DNA of 64,000 nucleotides from Natrinema amylolyticum (GTDB lineage Archaea > Halobacteriota > Halobacteria > Halobacteriales > Natrialbaceae): contig NZ_JAIWPJ010000001.1 of NCBI RefSeq assembly GCF_020515625.1, positions 1,178,001 through 1,242,000 on the forward strand, in the 5' to 3' direction. The notes under the pieces were generated by a model. It did no database searches. It was not told the origin of the DNA and saw only the letters and a list, made by a program, of their open reading frames with translations. Below, piece by piece: positions 35,971-44,468 of the stretch. The stretch's first letter is position 1. Each line of letters opens with the position of its first letter. Made by a program: the position numbers and the translations under genes.

Positions 35971-37419
35971 ATGCGGCTGGGCCAGACGTCAATAGTACAT
36001 TTCGCCTCTCGGTTTTCGGCCTCTCTACTGGGTTTTATCGCGACGATATTTATTGCGCGATTTCTCGGCTCCGAAACCCTCGGAATCTATTATCTTGTCC
36101 TCTCGACGGTAGCTTGGCTGAGTATCGCTGTGAAAATGGGTGTTCCGAGCGCTATCACCAAACGAGTCAGCGAAGGAAACGACGAAGCCGCCTATCTGAT
36201 TGCCGGCGGGACGATCGTCCTCGGTCTCTTCTTCGTTATATCCTTTCTCGTCATAATTTCACAAAATAGAATAAATGATTATCTTGGCTATCCAGCTGCA
36301 GAAGTCGTAGTGTTGTTTCTGTTCGTTACTCTCACACAGGCGGTCGTCAATTCGGTACTAAAGGGACAGCATCTCGTTCATGTATCGGGCGTCTTGACGC
36401 CAATTCGTACCGGAACACGGAGCCTAATTCAGATCGGTGCTATCCTCGCTGGGTTCAAAATTGCGGGCCTATTCGTAGGATATACTGTCGGTTACGTACT
36501 CGTCTCCGTACTCGGTCTCTGGATAGTCGTACGTCAGTTCGATGCTATTACCACACCGACAGTATCGCACTATCGTCGAATCATCTCCTATGCAGAGTAC
36601 TCCTGGCTCAGCGAAATTCGTACGCGCGCGTTCAATTGGGTTGACGTAGCTGTACTTGGGTTCTTCGTGTCGTCGTCTCTCGTTGGAATCTACACGGCCG
36701 CTTGGAATATCTCGGTCTTCCTGATACTGTTCGGTGGATCATTGAGTCAGACGCTGTTCCCCGAGATGAGTTCACTATCAGCCGACGAAAACCCACAATC
36801 GGTAGCGGATCTATTCGAAACTGCGCTCTCCTACGGCGGATTGGTTCTTATCCCAGGGCTGGTTGGTGGCGTACTGCTTGGAGAACACTTGCTCCGAGTG
36901 TATGGTGAAGAATTCACGCAGGGCTCAGTCGTTCTTATAGTTCTCATCGTCGCGACGCTGATTCAAGGATATCAACGACAGTTCACGACGACGCTCGACG
37001 CCATCGACAGGCCAGATATGTCGTTCCGAGTCAACGCTGTGTTCATCGTCACGAACGTGGTTTTCAACGTCATTCTGATACCCTACTTCGGGATTCGAGG
37101 CGCAGCTGTGGCAACTGCGTCCTCGGTTTTCGTTAGCCTTCTCGTCGCCTACGGATCTCTCTCGGCGCTGATCGACTTCTCTATTCCCATCGGAGAAATC
37201 GGAAGACAGTGGATTGCAGCCGGTGTCATGGGAATGACGGTCTATGCTGGGCTTTACCTCGAATCGACGTACGGCAACGTCCGCAATATCGTTCTTGTAT
37301 TGGTACTCGTCTCTTTCGGTGCGATCGTGTACTTTAGTACCTTGCTACTGATATCAAGACGCTTTCGGACTACCGTCGACCAGAACCTTCCCGTGGATCT
37401 TCCGATTGTTCAGGCATGA
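35971..37419 (+). CDS. Polysaccharide flippase (AglR-like)
   Basis: 482 residues with about 14 hydrophobic segments. The N-terminus has ARFLGSETLGIYYLVLSTVAWLSIAVKMG, typical of the MATE-like oligosaccharide flippase family. Other haloarchaeal agl clusters encode such a protein (AglR), implicated in turning over dolichyl-phosphate-linked sugar, so it is the likely N-glycan flippase here. Its base composition is AT-richer than the paralogue at 7072-8514, and the two are clearly different lineages. It is followed by a 158-bp AT-rich gap before aglF. Confidence 0.88.
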   Translation: MRLGQTSIVHFASRFSASLLGFIATIFIARFLGSETLGIYYLVLSTVAWLSIAVKMGVPSAITKRVSEGNDEAAYLIAGGTIVLGLFFVISFLVIISQNRINDYLGYPAAEVVVLFLFVTLTQAVVNSVLKGQHLVHVSGVLTPIRTGTRSLIQIGAILAGFKIAGLFVGYTVGYVLVSVLGLWIVVRQFDAITTPTVSHYRRIISYAEYSWLSEIRTRAFNWVDVAVLGFFVSSSLVGIYTAAWNISVFLILFGGSLSQTLFPEMSSLSADENPQSVADLFETALSYGGLVLIPGLVGGVLLGEHLLRVYGEEFTQGSVVLIVLIVATLIQGYQRQFTTTLDAIDRPDMSFRVNAVFIVTNVVFNVILIPYFGIRGAAVATASSVFVSLLVAYGSLSALIDFSIPIGEIGRQWIAAGVMGMTVYAGLYLESTYGNVRNIVLVLVLVSFGAIVYFSTLLLISRRFRTTVDQNLPVDLPIVQA

Positions 37420-37546
37420 ACTCCGAAAGTACACATGATCTTATATAATATGGATATATGATGGTTGATTTATCGTTCTAACACGGTCTCGAACCATATC
37501 GACGTCAAACTTCCGTCGGTGTTTCGTGACCGACCATCCCCGAAGA

Positions 37547-37554
37547 CATATAAC
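37547..37554 (+). promoter_or_regulatory. TATA box of aglF
   Basis: CATATAAC lies 24-31 bp before ATG 37578, consistent with a leaderless transcript. Confidence 0.6.
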
Positions 37555-37577
37555 ACTCAAGTAGAATCAGTGTGCAC

Positions 37578-38312
37578 ATGCAAGCAGTCGTTTTAGCAGC
37601 CGGCAAGGGCACCCGCCTCCGGCCGCTCACCGAAGACAAGCCGAAGGTCCTCGTCGAGGTCGACGGGAAACCCCTCATCGAGGACGTCATGGACAACCTC
37701 ATCGAGGTCGGCGCGACCGAGTTCGTCCTCGTCGTCGGCTACATGAAAGAGAAGATCATCGAGCGCTACGGCGACGAGTACGAGGGCGTCCCGATCACCT
37801 ACGCCCACCAGCGCGAACAGCTCGGGCTCGCTCACGCCATCCTCCAGGCGGAACCCCACATCGACGACGACTTCATGCTCATGCTGGGCGACAACGTCTT
37901 TCGGGCGAACCTCGGCGACGTGATCAACCGCCAGCAGGAGGAACGAGCCGACGCCGCGTTCCTGGTCGAGGAAGTCCCCTACGAGGAGGCCTCGAGGTAC
38001 GGCGTCCTCGACACCAACGAGTACGGAGAGATCGTCGAGGTGACGGAGAAACCCGAGGACCCGCCGTCGAACCTCGTCATGACCGGGTTCTACACGTTCA
38101 CACCCGAAATTTTCCACGCGTGTCACCTCGTCCAGCCCTCGGATCGCGGCGAGTACGAACTGCCGGACGCGATCGATCTGCTCATCCAGTCAGGCCGGAC
38201 CATCGACGCGATCCGGATGGACGGCTGGCGCACCGACGTCGGCTACCCCGAGGATCGGGACCGCGCCGAAGAACGGATCTCGGAGCAAGAAGCCGAACCG
38301 GTCGAACAGTAG
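37578..38312 (+). CDS. aglF: Sugar-1-phosphate nucleotidyltransferase (UTP-glucose-1-phosphate uridylyltransferase type)
   Basis: 244 residues from ATG 37578; a GTG two codons earlier is not needed. The nucleotide-binding loop LAAGKGTRLRPLTEDKPKVL occupies residues 6-25. LMLGDNVF supplies the metal-binding Asp, and VTEKPEDPPSNLVMTGFY is the sugar-binding segment. It makes NDP-sugar from sugar-1-phosphate, and by analogy with Haloferax AglF this is UDP-glucose for AglM and AglJ. GC content returns to the genomic level from this gene onward. Confidence 0.9.
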   Translation: MQAVVLAAGKGTRLRPLTEDKPKVLVEVDGKPLIEDVMDNLIEVGATEFVLVVGYMKEKIIERYGDEYEGVPITYAHQREQLGLAHAILQAEPHIDDDFMLMLGDNVFRANLGDVINRQQEERADAAFLVEEVPYEEASRYGVLDTNEYGEIVEVTEKPEDPPSNLVMTGFYTFTPEIFHACHLVQPSDRGEYELPDAIDLLIQSGRTIDAIRMDGWRTDVGYPEDRDRAEERISEQEAEPVEQ

Positions 38313-38406
38313 CGCTCGTCGCTCGATCGACGAGCCGTTCTCGAGTCGGTCGTCGACTCGAGGACGACCCAAAAGCGACTAATCACTGCCCTTCCTCTCA
38401 CACGCC

Positions 38407-39696
38407 ATGAACGTCTCCATCATCGGGAGCGGCTACGTCGGCACGACCGTCGCCGCCTGCCTCGCAGATCTCGGTCACGACGTTGTCAACGTCGAGATCG
38501 ACGAGGAGATCGTCGAGACGATAAACGCCGGCGACGCCCCGATCCACGAGTTGGGACTCGCGGAACGGATCGCCGACCACGCGGGGACAAGCCTCCGTGC
38601 GACGACCGAGTACGACGCGGTTCGCGAGACGGACGTCACGTTCCTCTGTCTGCCCACGCCGCAGACGGACGACGGCGGTCTGGATCTCGCGATCATGCAG
38701 GCCGGCTCGGAGTCGCTCGGTCGCGCCCTCGCAGAGAAAGATGACGATCACCTCGTCGTCGTCAAGAGCACGGTCCTCCCCGGTACGACCGAGGACGTCG
38801 TCGGTCCGATCCTCGAGCGCGAGTCCGGAACCGAGATCGGCGACGGCCTCGAGCTCGCGATGAACCCCGAGTTTCTCCGGATGGGGACCGCAGTTCGAGA
38901 CTTCCTCGAGCCGGACAAGATCGTCTTCGGCACTGCGAGCGAGGAGGCAGCCGCCACCCTCCGCGAACTCTACGCACCGATCCTCGAACGCGAGGAGACG
39001 GACCTCGTCGAGACGGACGTCCGCGAGGCCGAACTCATCAAGTACGCGAACAACGCCTTCCTCGCGTCGAAGGTCTCGCTGGTCAACGAACTGGGCAACA
39101 TCGCCAGGGAGTACGACGCGGACGCCTACGAGGTGCTCGAGGCGGTTGGACTCGACGATCGGATCTCGGAGCGGTTCATGCGGTCGGGGCTGGGCTGGGG
39201 GGGTTCCTGTTTCCCCAAGGACGTCAACGCCCTGCGGGCCGGCGCTTGCGAGCAGGGGTACGACCCCGAACTCCTCGATGCGGTAGTCGCTGTCAACGAC
39301 GAGCAACCGCGGCGACTCGTCGGCCTGCTCGCTGACCACGTCCCCCTCGAGGGGGCCAGGATCGCGGTGCTGGGCCTGTCGTTCAAGCCCGGGACCGACG
39401 ACGTCCGTAAGTCGCGCGCGCTCGACGTGATCGAGTACCTGACGGAGCGCGGCGCGGACGTCGTCGCCTACGATCCGGTGGCGATCGAGAACGTCCGGCC
39501 CGACTATCCCGACATCGAGTACGCCGACTCGGCCGAGAGCGCGCTCGCGGGCGCGGATGGAGCCGTCGTCGCGACCGACTGGCCGGAGTTCGACGACCTC
39601 TCGTTCGAGGACATGGCCCGCTCGGTCGTGGTCGACGGACGGCGGATCGACGTCGACGAGGACGCTCTCGACGTTTACGAGGGGCTGACCTGGTAG
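38407..39696 (+). CDS. aglM: UDP-glucose 6-dehydrogenase
   Basis: 429 residues. The N-terminal Rossmann fold is NVSIIGSGYVGTTVAACLADLGHDVVNVEID. The dehydrogenase nucleophile is Cys268 in LGWGGSCFPKDVNAL. The C-terminal domain begins near ARIAVLGLSFKPGTDDVRKSRALDVIEYL. It oxidises UDP-glucose to UDP-glucuronate with two NAD+, supplying the hexuronosyltransferase AglG. It lies downstream of aglF with a 94-bp gap, and the pair forms the nucleotide-sugar supply unit of the cluster. Confidence 0.94.
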   Translation: MNVSIIGSGYVGTTVAACLADLGHDVVNVEIDEEIVETINAGDAPIHELGLAERIADHAGTSLRATTEYDAVRETDVTFLCLPTPQTDDGGLDLAIMQAGSESLGRALAEKDDDHLVVVKSTVLPGTTEDVVGPILERESGTEIGDGLELAMNPEFLRMGTAVRDFLEPDKIVFGTASEEAAATLRELYAPILEREETDLVETDVREAELIKYANNAFLASKVSLVNELGNIAREYDADAYEVLEAVGLDDRISERFMRSGLGWGGSCFPKDVNALRAGACEQGYDPELLDAVVAVNDEQPRRLVGLLADHVPLEGARIAVLGLSFKPGTDDVRKSRALDVIEYLTERGADVVAYDPVAIENVRPDYPDIEYADSAESALAGADGAVVATDWPEFDDLSFEDMARSVVVDGRRIDVDEDALDVYEGLTW

Positions 39697-39794
39697 CCAT
39701 CGGGTTCTCGCGGCTGCAGTGAGGCCCCCGCTCGTAAAAGCCCGACACTGATCAATCAGTAGTCTTTTGCAGTTCGGTAGGGGAGTACTGCCCG

Positions 39795-40802
39795 ATGGAA
39801 GACGATGCGGTCCACACGGGCTCAAGCGTCCTCTCGGACGGCGGCGAGACGATCGCCGCCACGGAGGAGGCGAGCGAGATTTCGCCCGACGAGGTGTGCG
39901 TTCTCATTCCGACGCTCAACGAGGCCGCCACGATCGCGGACGTGATCGAGGGCTTCTACGAGCAGGGGTACACGAACGTCGTCGTCGTCGACGGCGACTC
40001 GACCGACGATACCCGTGAGATCGCTCGCGAGCACGGCGCGGAGGTGCTGGTTCAGTCCGGCGACGGAAAGGGCCAGGCCGTCCGCGAGGCCCTCGAGTAC
40101 GTCACGGTGCCGTACGTGTTGATGCTCGACGGCGACGGGACGTACGACCCGGCCGACGCCGACAGGATGATCGAACCCCTCTCTCGAGGGTACGAGCACG
40201 TCATCGGGAACCGCTTCGCCGATATGGACGACGACGCGATGCGCGCGTTGAACGGGTTCGGAAATCGGATGATAAATCGCACGTTCGGATTCGTCCACGG
40301 CGCGAACTACGAGGACATCCTCTCGGGCTATCGGGCGTTTACCGTCGACTCGTTCAGGCGGCTCTCGCTCGATTCCGACGGGTTCACGATCGAAACCGAA
40401 CTCGCCGTCGAGTGCGTCAAACACGGCGTCGAGACGACGGTCGTCCCGATCAGTTACAGCGCCCGACCCGACGAGTCCGAGACCAACCTGCACCCGGTCA
40501 AAGACGGGGGGACGATCATGCTGGCGCTGTACTCGCTGGCCAAGACCAACAACCCCCTGTTTTACTTCGGGAGTCTCGGCATCGGTGGCATCCTCTCCGG
40601 CGCGCTCATCGCGACGTACGTCCTCTGGGAGTGGGTTCAGTACCACCAGAGCCACGAAGTCATGGCTCTGGCCTCGGCGGCCGCGATCCTGCTGGGCGTC
40701 CAACTGCTCATGTTCGGCGTCCTCTCGGACATGCTCGTGACCTTACACCGCGAACAGCGCCGGCGGCTCGAGCGGATCGCTCGAAACGAGCGCGACGAGT
40801 GA
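39795..40802 (+). CDS. aglJ: Dolichyl-phosphate hexosyltransferase AglJ
   Basis: 335 residues. After a 35-residue acidic N-terminal tail comes a DPM1-like GT2 domain: VCVLIPTLNEAATIADVIEGFYEQGY, VVVVDGDSTDDTREIA, and the metal site VLMLDGDGTYDPADADRM. Two C-terminal membrane helices follow (LFYFGSLGIGGILSGALIATYVLWEWV and the VMALASAAAILLGVQLLMFGVLSDM segment). AglJ places the first hexose on dolichyl phosphate and so starts N-glycan assembly at the cytoplasmic face. It marks the end of the agl cluster. Confidence 0.9.
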   Translation: MEDDAVHTGSSVLSDGGETIAATEEASEISPDEVCVLIPTLNEAATIADVIEGFYEQGYTNVVVVDGDSTDDTREIAREHGAEVLVQSGDGKGQAVREALEYVTVPYVLMLDGDGTYDPADADRMIEPLSRGYEHVIGNRFADMDDDAMRALNGFGNRMINRTFGFVHGANYEDILSGYRAFTVDSFRRLSLDSDGFTIETELAVECVKHGVETTVVPISYSARPDESETNLHPVKDGGTIMLALYSLAKTNNPLFYFGSLGIGGILSGALIATYVLWEWVQYHQSHEVMALASAAAILLGVQLLMFGVLSDMLVTLHREQRRRLERIARNERDE

Positions 40803-40863
40803 CTGCGAGTGCGACGGTGACCGGACGACAGCGTGACCGACCGCACCACTGGTGAAATCGGCC

Positions 40864-41193
40864 TCAGAAGGGTAGAAGCGAGCGGACCTGTGCGACGACG
40901 CCGCCCGAGTTGTTGTGGCGGTACGCCTCGAACGGCTTATGCAGTTGGTTCAACAGCTCCTGACGGGAGTCGAACTGTTCCGTCGGCACTTCGGCGAGCA
41001 TTTCGCTCAGCGCCACGTCGTTTCCGTGAACGTCATAGGGGATGCGCTCGTGTCCGATTTCGGCCTCGACCTCGTCTTTCGTGGCCGGGAAGGACAGATC
41101 TGCGTCCCTGAGATGAGCGTCGACGGCAGCGATGCCGAACTCGATACTGTCGGGTTCCTCGTCGTCTCCGCTCGATGGTGGCCGGACTCCCAT
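40864..41193 (-). CDS. DUF5789-type haloarchaeal protein
   Basis: 109 residues, acidic, all-helical in appearance, with VDAHLRDADLSFPATKDEVEAEIGHERIPYDVHGN and a C-terminal EAYRHNNSGGVVAQVRSLLPF segment. The pattern matches a conserved haloarchaeal family of unknown function. A TATA box at 41219-41226 lies 26 bp ahead of the ATG, so the transcript is probably leaderless. It converges with aglJ and has no evident functional link with glycosylation. Confidence 0.75.
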   Translation of the reverse strand: MGVRPPSSGDDEEPDSIEFGIAAVDAHLRDADLSFPATKDEVEAEIGHERIPYDVHGNDVALSEMLAEVPTEQFDSRQELLNQLHKPFEAYRHNNSGGVVAQVRSLLPF

Positions 41194-41218
41194 GCCTGTA
41201 CATCTCGCTACGGAGCCG

Positions 41219-41226
41219 ATTATAAA
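41219..41226 (-). promoter_or_regulatory. TATA box of the DUF5789-type gene
   Basis: TTTATAAT on the minus strand lies 26-33 bp before the ATG at 41193. Confidence 0.6.
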
Positions 41227-41300
41227 AATGGCTGCGGAGACGACCGGCGACCGCCGGTCCCCGTCGACACTCCTTTGGGGACCGCGCCGGAGTATGGCAT

Positions 41301-41510
41301 ATGACCGAGTACACCACGGTGTCGATCCCGAAGGACCTCGCGGACCGGGTCGACGAGACCATCGAGGGAACGAGCTTCCAGAGCACGAGCGATCTCGTCC
41401 GGTTCCTGCTTCGAAGCATCGTCATTCAACATCAGAAGGAAGGCGAACTCACCGAAGCGGAGTTCGAAGAGATCACCGAACAGCTCCGCGGGCTGGGCTA
41501 CCTCGAGTAG
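41301..41510 (+). CDS. Ribbon-helix-helix (CopG/MetJ-Arc) protein
   Basis: 69 residues. The N-terminal beta strand TEYTTVSIPKDLADRVDETI and helix-helix TSDLVRFLLRSIVIQHQ match the ribbon-helix-helix DNA-binding fold, which acts as a dimer. The remainder is an acidic tail, ELTEAEFEEITEQLRGLGYLE, whose L-R-G-L-G-Y-L-E end is like the C-terminal motif of the window's sulfatase-like proteins. No toxin partner gene is adjacent, so it is more likely a transcription regulator than an antitoxin. It diverges from the DUF5789-type gene and may control it. Confidence 0.8.
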   Translation: MTEYTTVSIPKDLADRVDETIEGTSFQSTSDLVRFLLRSIVIQHQKEGELTEAEFEEITEQLRGLGYLE

Positions 41511-41637
41511 GCGCGCCGACGGACGAGGCTACCTCGAGTAGGGAGGCTCCGCGGTCGATCGCCGACGGAGGACGGCCATTCGTCGCGGACGGCCACCGGG
41601 ACAGCGCTTTTCAGAGTCGAAGCGAGTAGTACCGAAT

Positions 41638-41643
41638 GGAGGT
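41638..41643 (+). promoter_or_regulatory. Strong Shine-Dalgarno of a 43-residue ORF
   Basis: GGAGGT sits 8 bases before ATG 41652. Such a full anti-16S match is unusual in this mostly leaderless window and is the main evidence that the short ORF is translated. Confidence 0.55.
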
Positions 41644-41651
41644 CCAAACAG

Positions 41652-41783
41652 ATGCCGCATATTCCGGACTTCCCGTCTCGGGACTCCGACGAGTCCGACG
41701 ACGATCGAGGCGAACGGGCACCTAATAGCATCATCGATCGCATCATCGGTAACGGCGAGTTGCCGGTGACCGCCGGGATCTGA
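41652..41783 (+). CDS. Small acidic protein, 43 residues
   Basis: The frame reads MPHIPDFPSRDSDESDDDRG, then ERAPNSIIDRIIGNGELPVT and AGI. It has a disordered acidic first half and a short hydrophobic helix (SIIDRIIGN) in the second. It carries the acidic bias of real haloarchaeal proteins, a strong ribosome-binding site and an ATG. It stands alone between the ribbon-helix-helix gene and a minus-strand gene. No known family is recognised, and function is unknown. Confidence 0.5.
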   Translation: MPHIPDFPSRDSDESDDDRGERAPNSIIDRIIGNGELPVTAGI

Positions 41784-41872
41784 CTCCCGGCCCCTCTCGT
41801 CTCGTTTTTTCGTCACTGACGGAGCTATCGATCACTGACCGTTCCTCGCCGCCTCGAGTGGCGACCGTCGTC

Positions 41873-42295
41873 TCAGTCGGTCAACGATTGCCCCGGCGGC
41901 GAGGCGTCGATGATCTCGAGCGGCTGGCGCTCGCCGCTCCGGTCGAATGCGCCGAACGACCGTTCGTCGACTTCCCACGGCGGAACGGCCACGAAGATGA
42001 CCTGTGCCAGATCGTCCCGCCGCGTCACCTGGAGTTCGCCGACGGGATGGGACACGAACCGACCCTGTGCCTGTCGAGCGGGCGTCGAGAGATCGACCCC
42101 GAAGACGGCGTTGACCGGATTGCCGGGATCGGGGAGGAAGAAATCGGTAAAGACTGGCGCGTCCGGCGGGAGCCCGTCCGCGCCCTCGAGTTCGCTCGCG
42201 GGAACGACCGAGACGCCGGTCGTCACGTCGTCGGGATCGGCGTCGCTGGCCAGGTCCAACAGGACGTCGACGAGCCCGCGGGTTACGTAGACCAC
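41873..42295 (-). CDS. Conserved haloarchaeal protein, unknown function
   Basis: 140 residues from a GTG start at 42295, the first start after an upstream stop. The sequence VVYVTRGLVDVLLDLASDADPDDV is followed by an acidic Pro-rich middle (PDAPVFTDFFLPDPGNPVNAVFGVDLSTPARQAQGRF). DLAQVIFVAVPPWEVDERSFGAFD comes near the C-terminus. The hydrophobic pattern suggests a compact alpha/beta domain. No catalytic motif is seen. It may share a promoter region with the plus-strand genes before it, but the neighbours do not suggest a role. Confidence 0.68.
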   Translation of the reverse strand: MVYVTRGLVDVLLDLASDADPDDVTTGVSVVPASELEGADGLPPDAPVFTDFFLPDPGNPVNAVFGVDLSTPARQAQGRFVSHPVGELQVTRRDDLAQVIFVAVPPWEVDERSFGAFDRSGERQPLEIIDASPPGQSLTD

Positions 42296-42363
42296 AGGCG
42301 TGCTATGGGTGGACGGTAGTTAGATGTATGCCCAACGGCAGTCGGGCGGCCGACATCGCGTCC

Positions 42364-43047
42364 TCAGACGGGAAGCATCTCCCAGGCCGTCTCCGCGTAC
42401 AGCCGGGGCGCTCGCTTGCGGGAGCGGGAGAGCGCGTCCTCGAGGACGCGCGCGGCACCGTCCATCACGCCGGCTCCGTGACCGACGAGCACGCGTTCGG
42501 GCGCGACGCCGCGGAGGGCCGTCCGGGGCGGTTTCAGTCGCAACATCGGGTGGACGCCGAGTCGCTCGTCGCCGGCCAGGAAGAAGTCGGCGGTCCCGAC
42601 CGTCTCGGGGACGACGAGGGTGCCGTCGGCCGGATTGTACAGTGCGATCTCCTGCCAGAACCGGCTATCGACGACCGTGATCGCCCGAATCCCGGTATCG
42701 GAGAGTTCGTCGTCGAATCGAGCGACCGCGGCGTCGATCTCCTCGGTGACGCCCGTGAACCAGTCGGGAAGGTAGACGGGAACGTCGTGGCGGTCCGCGA
42801 TCGCGGCGGCGTCGCGTTTGTGCCGGTCGAGCCCGACGACGACCCCGGCCACGTCGCCAAACTCGGCGAAGAGGTCGTCAATCCCCTCGGCGTCGACGGG
42901 ATCGACGACCCAGACCTCGCCGTCCACCTCGAGAGCGTGGCTGGCGCGTTGCATCTGTTCCTCCGGATGGGCGATCCAGCCGACGCCCCCGTCGAAGCGG
43001 TCGATCTCGCGGTAGTCGGTGGCGCGCTCGTCGACGCGAAAGCTCAT
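42364..43047 (-). CDS. Metallo-beta-lactamase-fold-like protein lacking metal ligands
   Basis: 227 residues from ATG 43047 (MSFRVDERATDYREIDRFDGG); a longer frame start is arginine-rich and unlikely. The order of strands, with WVVDPVDAEGIDDLFAEFGDVAGVVVGLDRHKRDAAAIADRHDVPVYLPDWF, VVDSRFWQEIALYNPADGTLVVPETVG, and a late GVAPERVLVGHGAGV, resembles an MBL-fold hydrolase. However, the H-x-H-x-D-H site is reduced to LDRHKRDA, so metal catalysis is doubtful. It is a conserved haloarchaeal hypothetical with unknown substrate. Confidence 0.7.
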   Translation of the reverse strand: MSFRVDERATDYREIDRFDGGVGWIAHPEEQMQRASHALEVDGEVWVVDPVDAEGIDDLFAEFGDVAGVVVGLDRHKRDAAAIADRHDVPVYLPDWFTGVTEEIDAAVARFDDELSDTGIRAITVVDSRFWQEIALYNPADGTLVVPETVGTADFFLAGDERLGVHPMLRLKPPRTALRGVAPERVLVGHGAGVMDGAARVLEDALSRSRKRAPRLYAETAWEMLPV

Positions 43048-43212
43048 ACGCGTGGTACGGCCTCTCAGTCCATAAACGTGGGTAAACGGTGCGTCGCGCA
43101 GTCGCCGTTGTCTCCGGTCGCCGATGACCGCCACTGCGAGCGGCCGCTCGCAGCGCCCGCTCCGCCGGACCTCGGCGACGCTTCTAAACGCGCGCTCCGC
43201 GTACGGTCGCGT

Positions 43213-43899
43213 ATGCTATCCGGGCTGGCCTGGCTGGCGCTCGAGGCGAAGTACCTCGAGCCGGCGAGGGAGTTCTACGAGGAGCGGTTGGGACTGACCG
43301 TCCGCGAGCGCGGACCGGACGAGGTCGTCTTCGCGGCCGGGGAGACCGACCTCGTGTGTCGCCGCCCCGACGCGCTCCCGCGGGGCGGGCTACACACCCA
43401 CTACGCGTTCTCGATCCCCGCGAGCGAGTACGACGACTGGTGGGAGCGACTGGCCGCGGAGTACGATCTCGAGGAGGCCCAGTTCGGCTCCGCGCGGTCG
43501 CTGTACCTGTACGATCCCGACGGGAACTGCGTCGAACTCGGCCAGCAGGACGTGGCCGGCCCGGGGATCGACGGAATCTTCGAAGTCGTCCTCGAGGTCG
43601 AGAGCCTCGACCGCGCGCGCGACTTCTACGAAGATCTGGGCTTCGAGACGGTCGACGAGGGCGACGACCGCAAGCGCTTGCGGCTGCACGGGCCGATGGC
43701 GCTCGAGCTCTGGGAGCCCCATCTGGGCATCGCCGACGCCCGCGGCGGCGTCCACGTCGACCTCGGGTTCGAGACGGACGATCCCGAGGCGGCGCTCGAG
43801 GCGGTAGCCGATCGCGTCCGATCGGTCGAGCGAGCGGCCGACGACGAAGTCGTCGTTCGCGATCCGGACGGCCACTTTCTGACGTTTACGTCGGCGTGA
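43213..43899 (+). CDS. Two-domain VOC (glyoxalase/dioxygenase-like) protein
   Basis: 228 residues made of two vicinal-oxygen-chelate modules. The first, residues about 1-115, has ALEAKYLEPAREFYEERLGLTV and YLYDPDGNCVEL. The second, about 118-228, has VLEVESLDRARDFYEDLGFETV and VRDPDGHFLTF. Paired beta-alpha-beta-beta-beta units form a metal-binding cup in this family, used by glyoxalases, ring-cleaving dioxygenases and resistance proteins. The substrate cannot be deduced, and no linked pathway gene is nearby. Confidence 0.85.
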   Translation: MLSGLAWLALEAKYLEPAREFYEERLGLTVRERGPDEVVFAAGETDLVCRRPDALPRGGLHTHYAFSIPASEYDDWWERLAAEYDLEEAQFGSARSLYLYDPDGNCVELGQQDVAGPGIDGIFEVVLEVESLDRARDFYEDLGFETVDEGDDRKRLRLHGPMALELWEPHLGIADARGGVHVDLGFETDDPEAALEAVADRVRSVERAADDEVVVRDPDGHFLTFTSA

Positions 43900-43985
43900 T
43901 CATCGAGAGCTCGAGTGGACGGCCGCCTCGCGTGAATGGGTTCCAACTCGGGCACGATTTCACGCCCAGAAACTCTCGGGGAAGT

Positions 43986-43995
43986 GATTTAAATC
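43986..43995 (+). promoter_or_regulatory. Palindromic TATA element of the DUF5518-type gene
   Basis: GATTTAAATC, a perfect 10-bp palindrome, lies 21-30 bp before ATG 44016, consistent with a leaderless transcript. Confidence 0.5.
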
Positions 43996-44015
43996 AACGG
44001 CCACTTGTGACGAAT

Positions 44016-44432
44016 ATGTCGTTTCCTATTCGCCGCGCGGATGTCGTGTCCGGCAGTATCGTCGCCCTGCTCACTGCACCCACCGGTATCGGAGCCGCGG
44101 TCGGCGGCTGGATCGCTGCTCGTCGAACGAGTCATCCGAGGACGGGCGCGGTCGCGGGCGGGACGGTCGGCCTGCTCAGTGCGATCCCGTGGGCGGCCGT
44201 GGTGTACGCGGCGAGTGCCGGTATGATCGGACGAATCGGGTATCACGGCGAGTGGTTCCACATCGGTCTCACCCCGGTCGCGCCCGACGCGCTCGTTCCG
44301 TGGCAGGAGATCGGCATCGCCGTTCTCGTTGCGCTCGGTCTCGTTGCCGCCGCCGCTCTGGGCGGACTCGTCGCCGGACGCTCGTCGAACGAAACTGGCG
44401 AGGTTCGGCGGGAACCGGGACGAGCCGACTAG
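44016..44432 (+). CDS. DUF5518-type membrane protein
   Basis: 138 residues with three or four hydrophobic segments. The first is SGSIVALLTAPTGIGAAVGGWIAAR, then GAVAGGTVGLLSAIPWAAVVYAASAGMIG, and last IGIAVLVALGLVAAAALGGLVAGR. The glycine-rich repeated G-A-V-x-G-G pattern fits a haloarchaeal DUF5518-like membrane family. A short hydrophilic loop contains YHGEWFHIGLTPVAPDALVPWQ. Function unknown. Confidence 0.75.
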   Translation: MSFPIRRADVVSGSIVALLTAPTGIGAAVGGWIAARRTSHPRTGAVAGGTVGLLSAIPWAAVVYAASAGMIGRIGYHGEWFHIGLTPVAPDALVPWQEIGIAVLVALGLVAAAALGGLVAGRSSNETGEVRREPGRAD

Positions 44433-44468
44433 GTGCCATCGACCCGTCGCAACGCTCTCGGAACCCGG

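Noticed and set aside
41301-41783. Toxin-antitoxin pair formed by the ribbon-helix-helix protein and the 43-residue ORF
   Set aside because: The small ORF is acidic with no toxin-like basic or catalytic features, and the gap of about 140 bp with its own ribosome-binding site argues against a TA operon.
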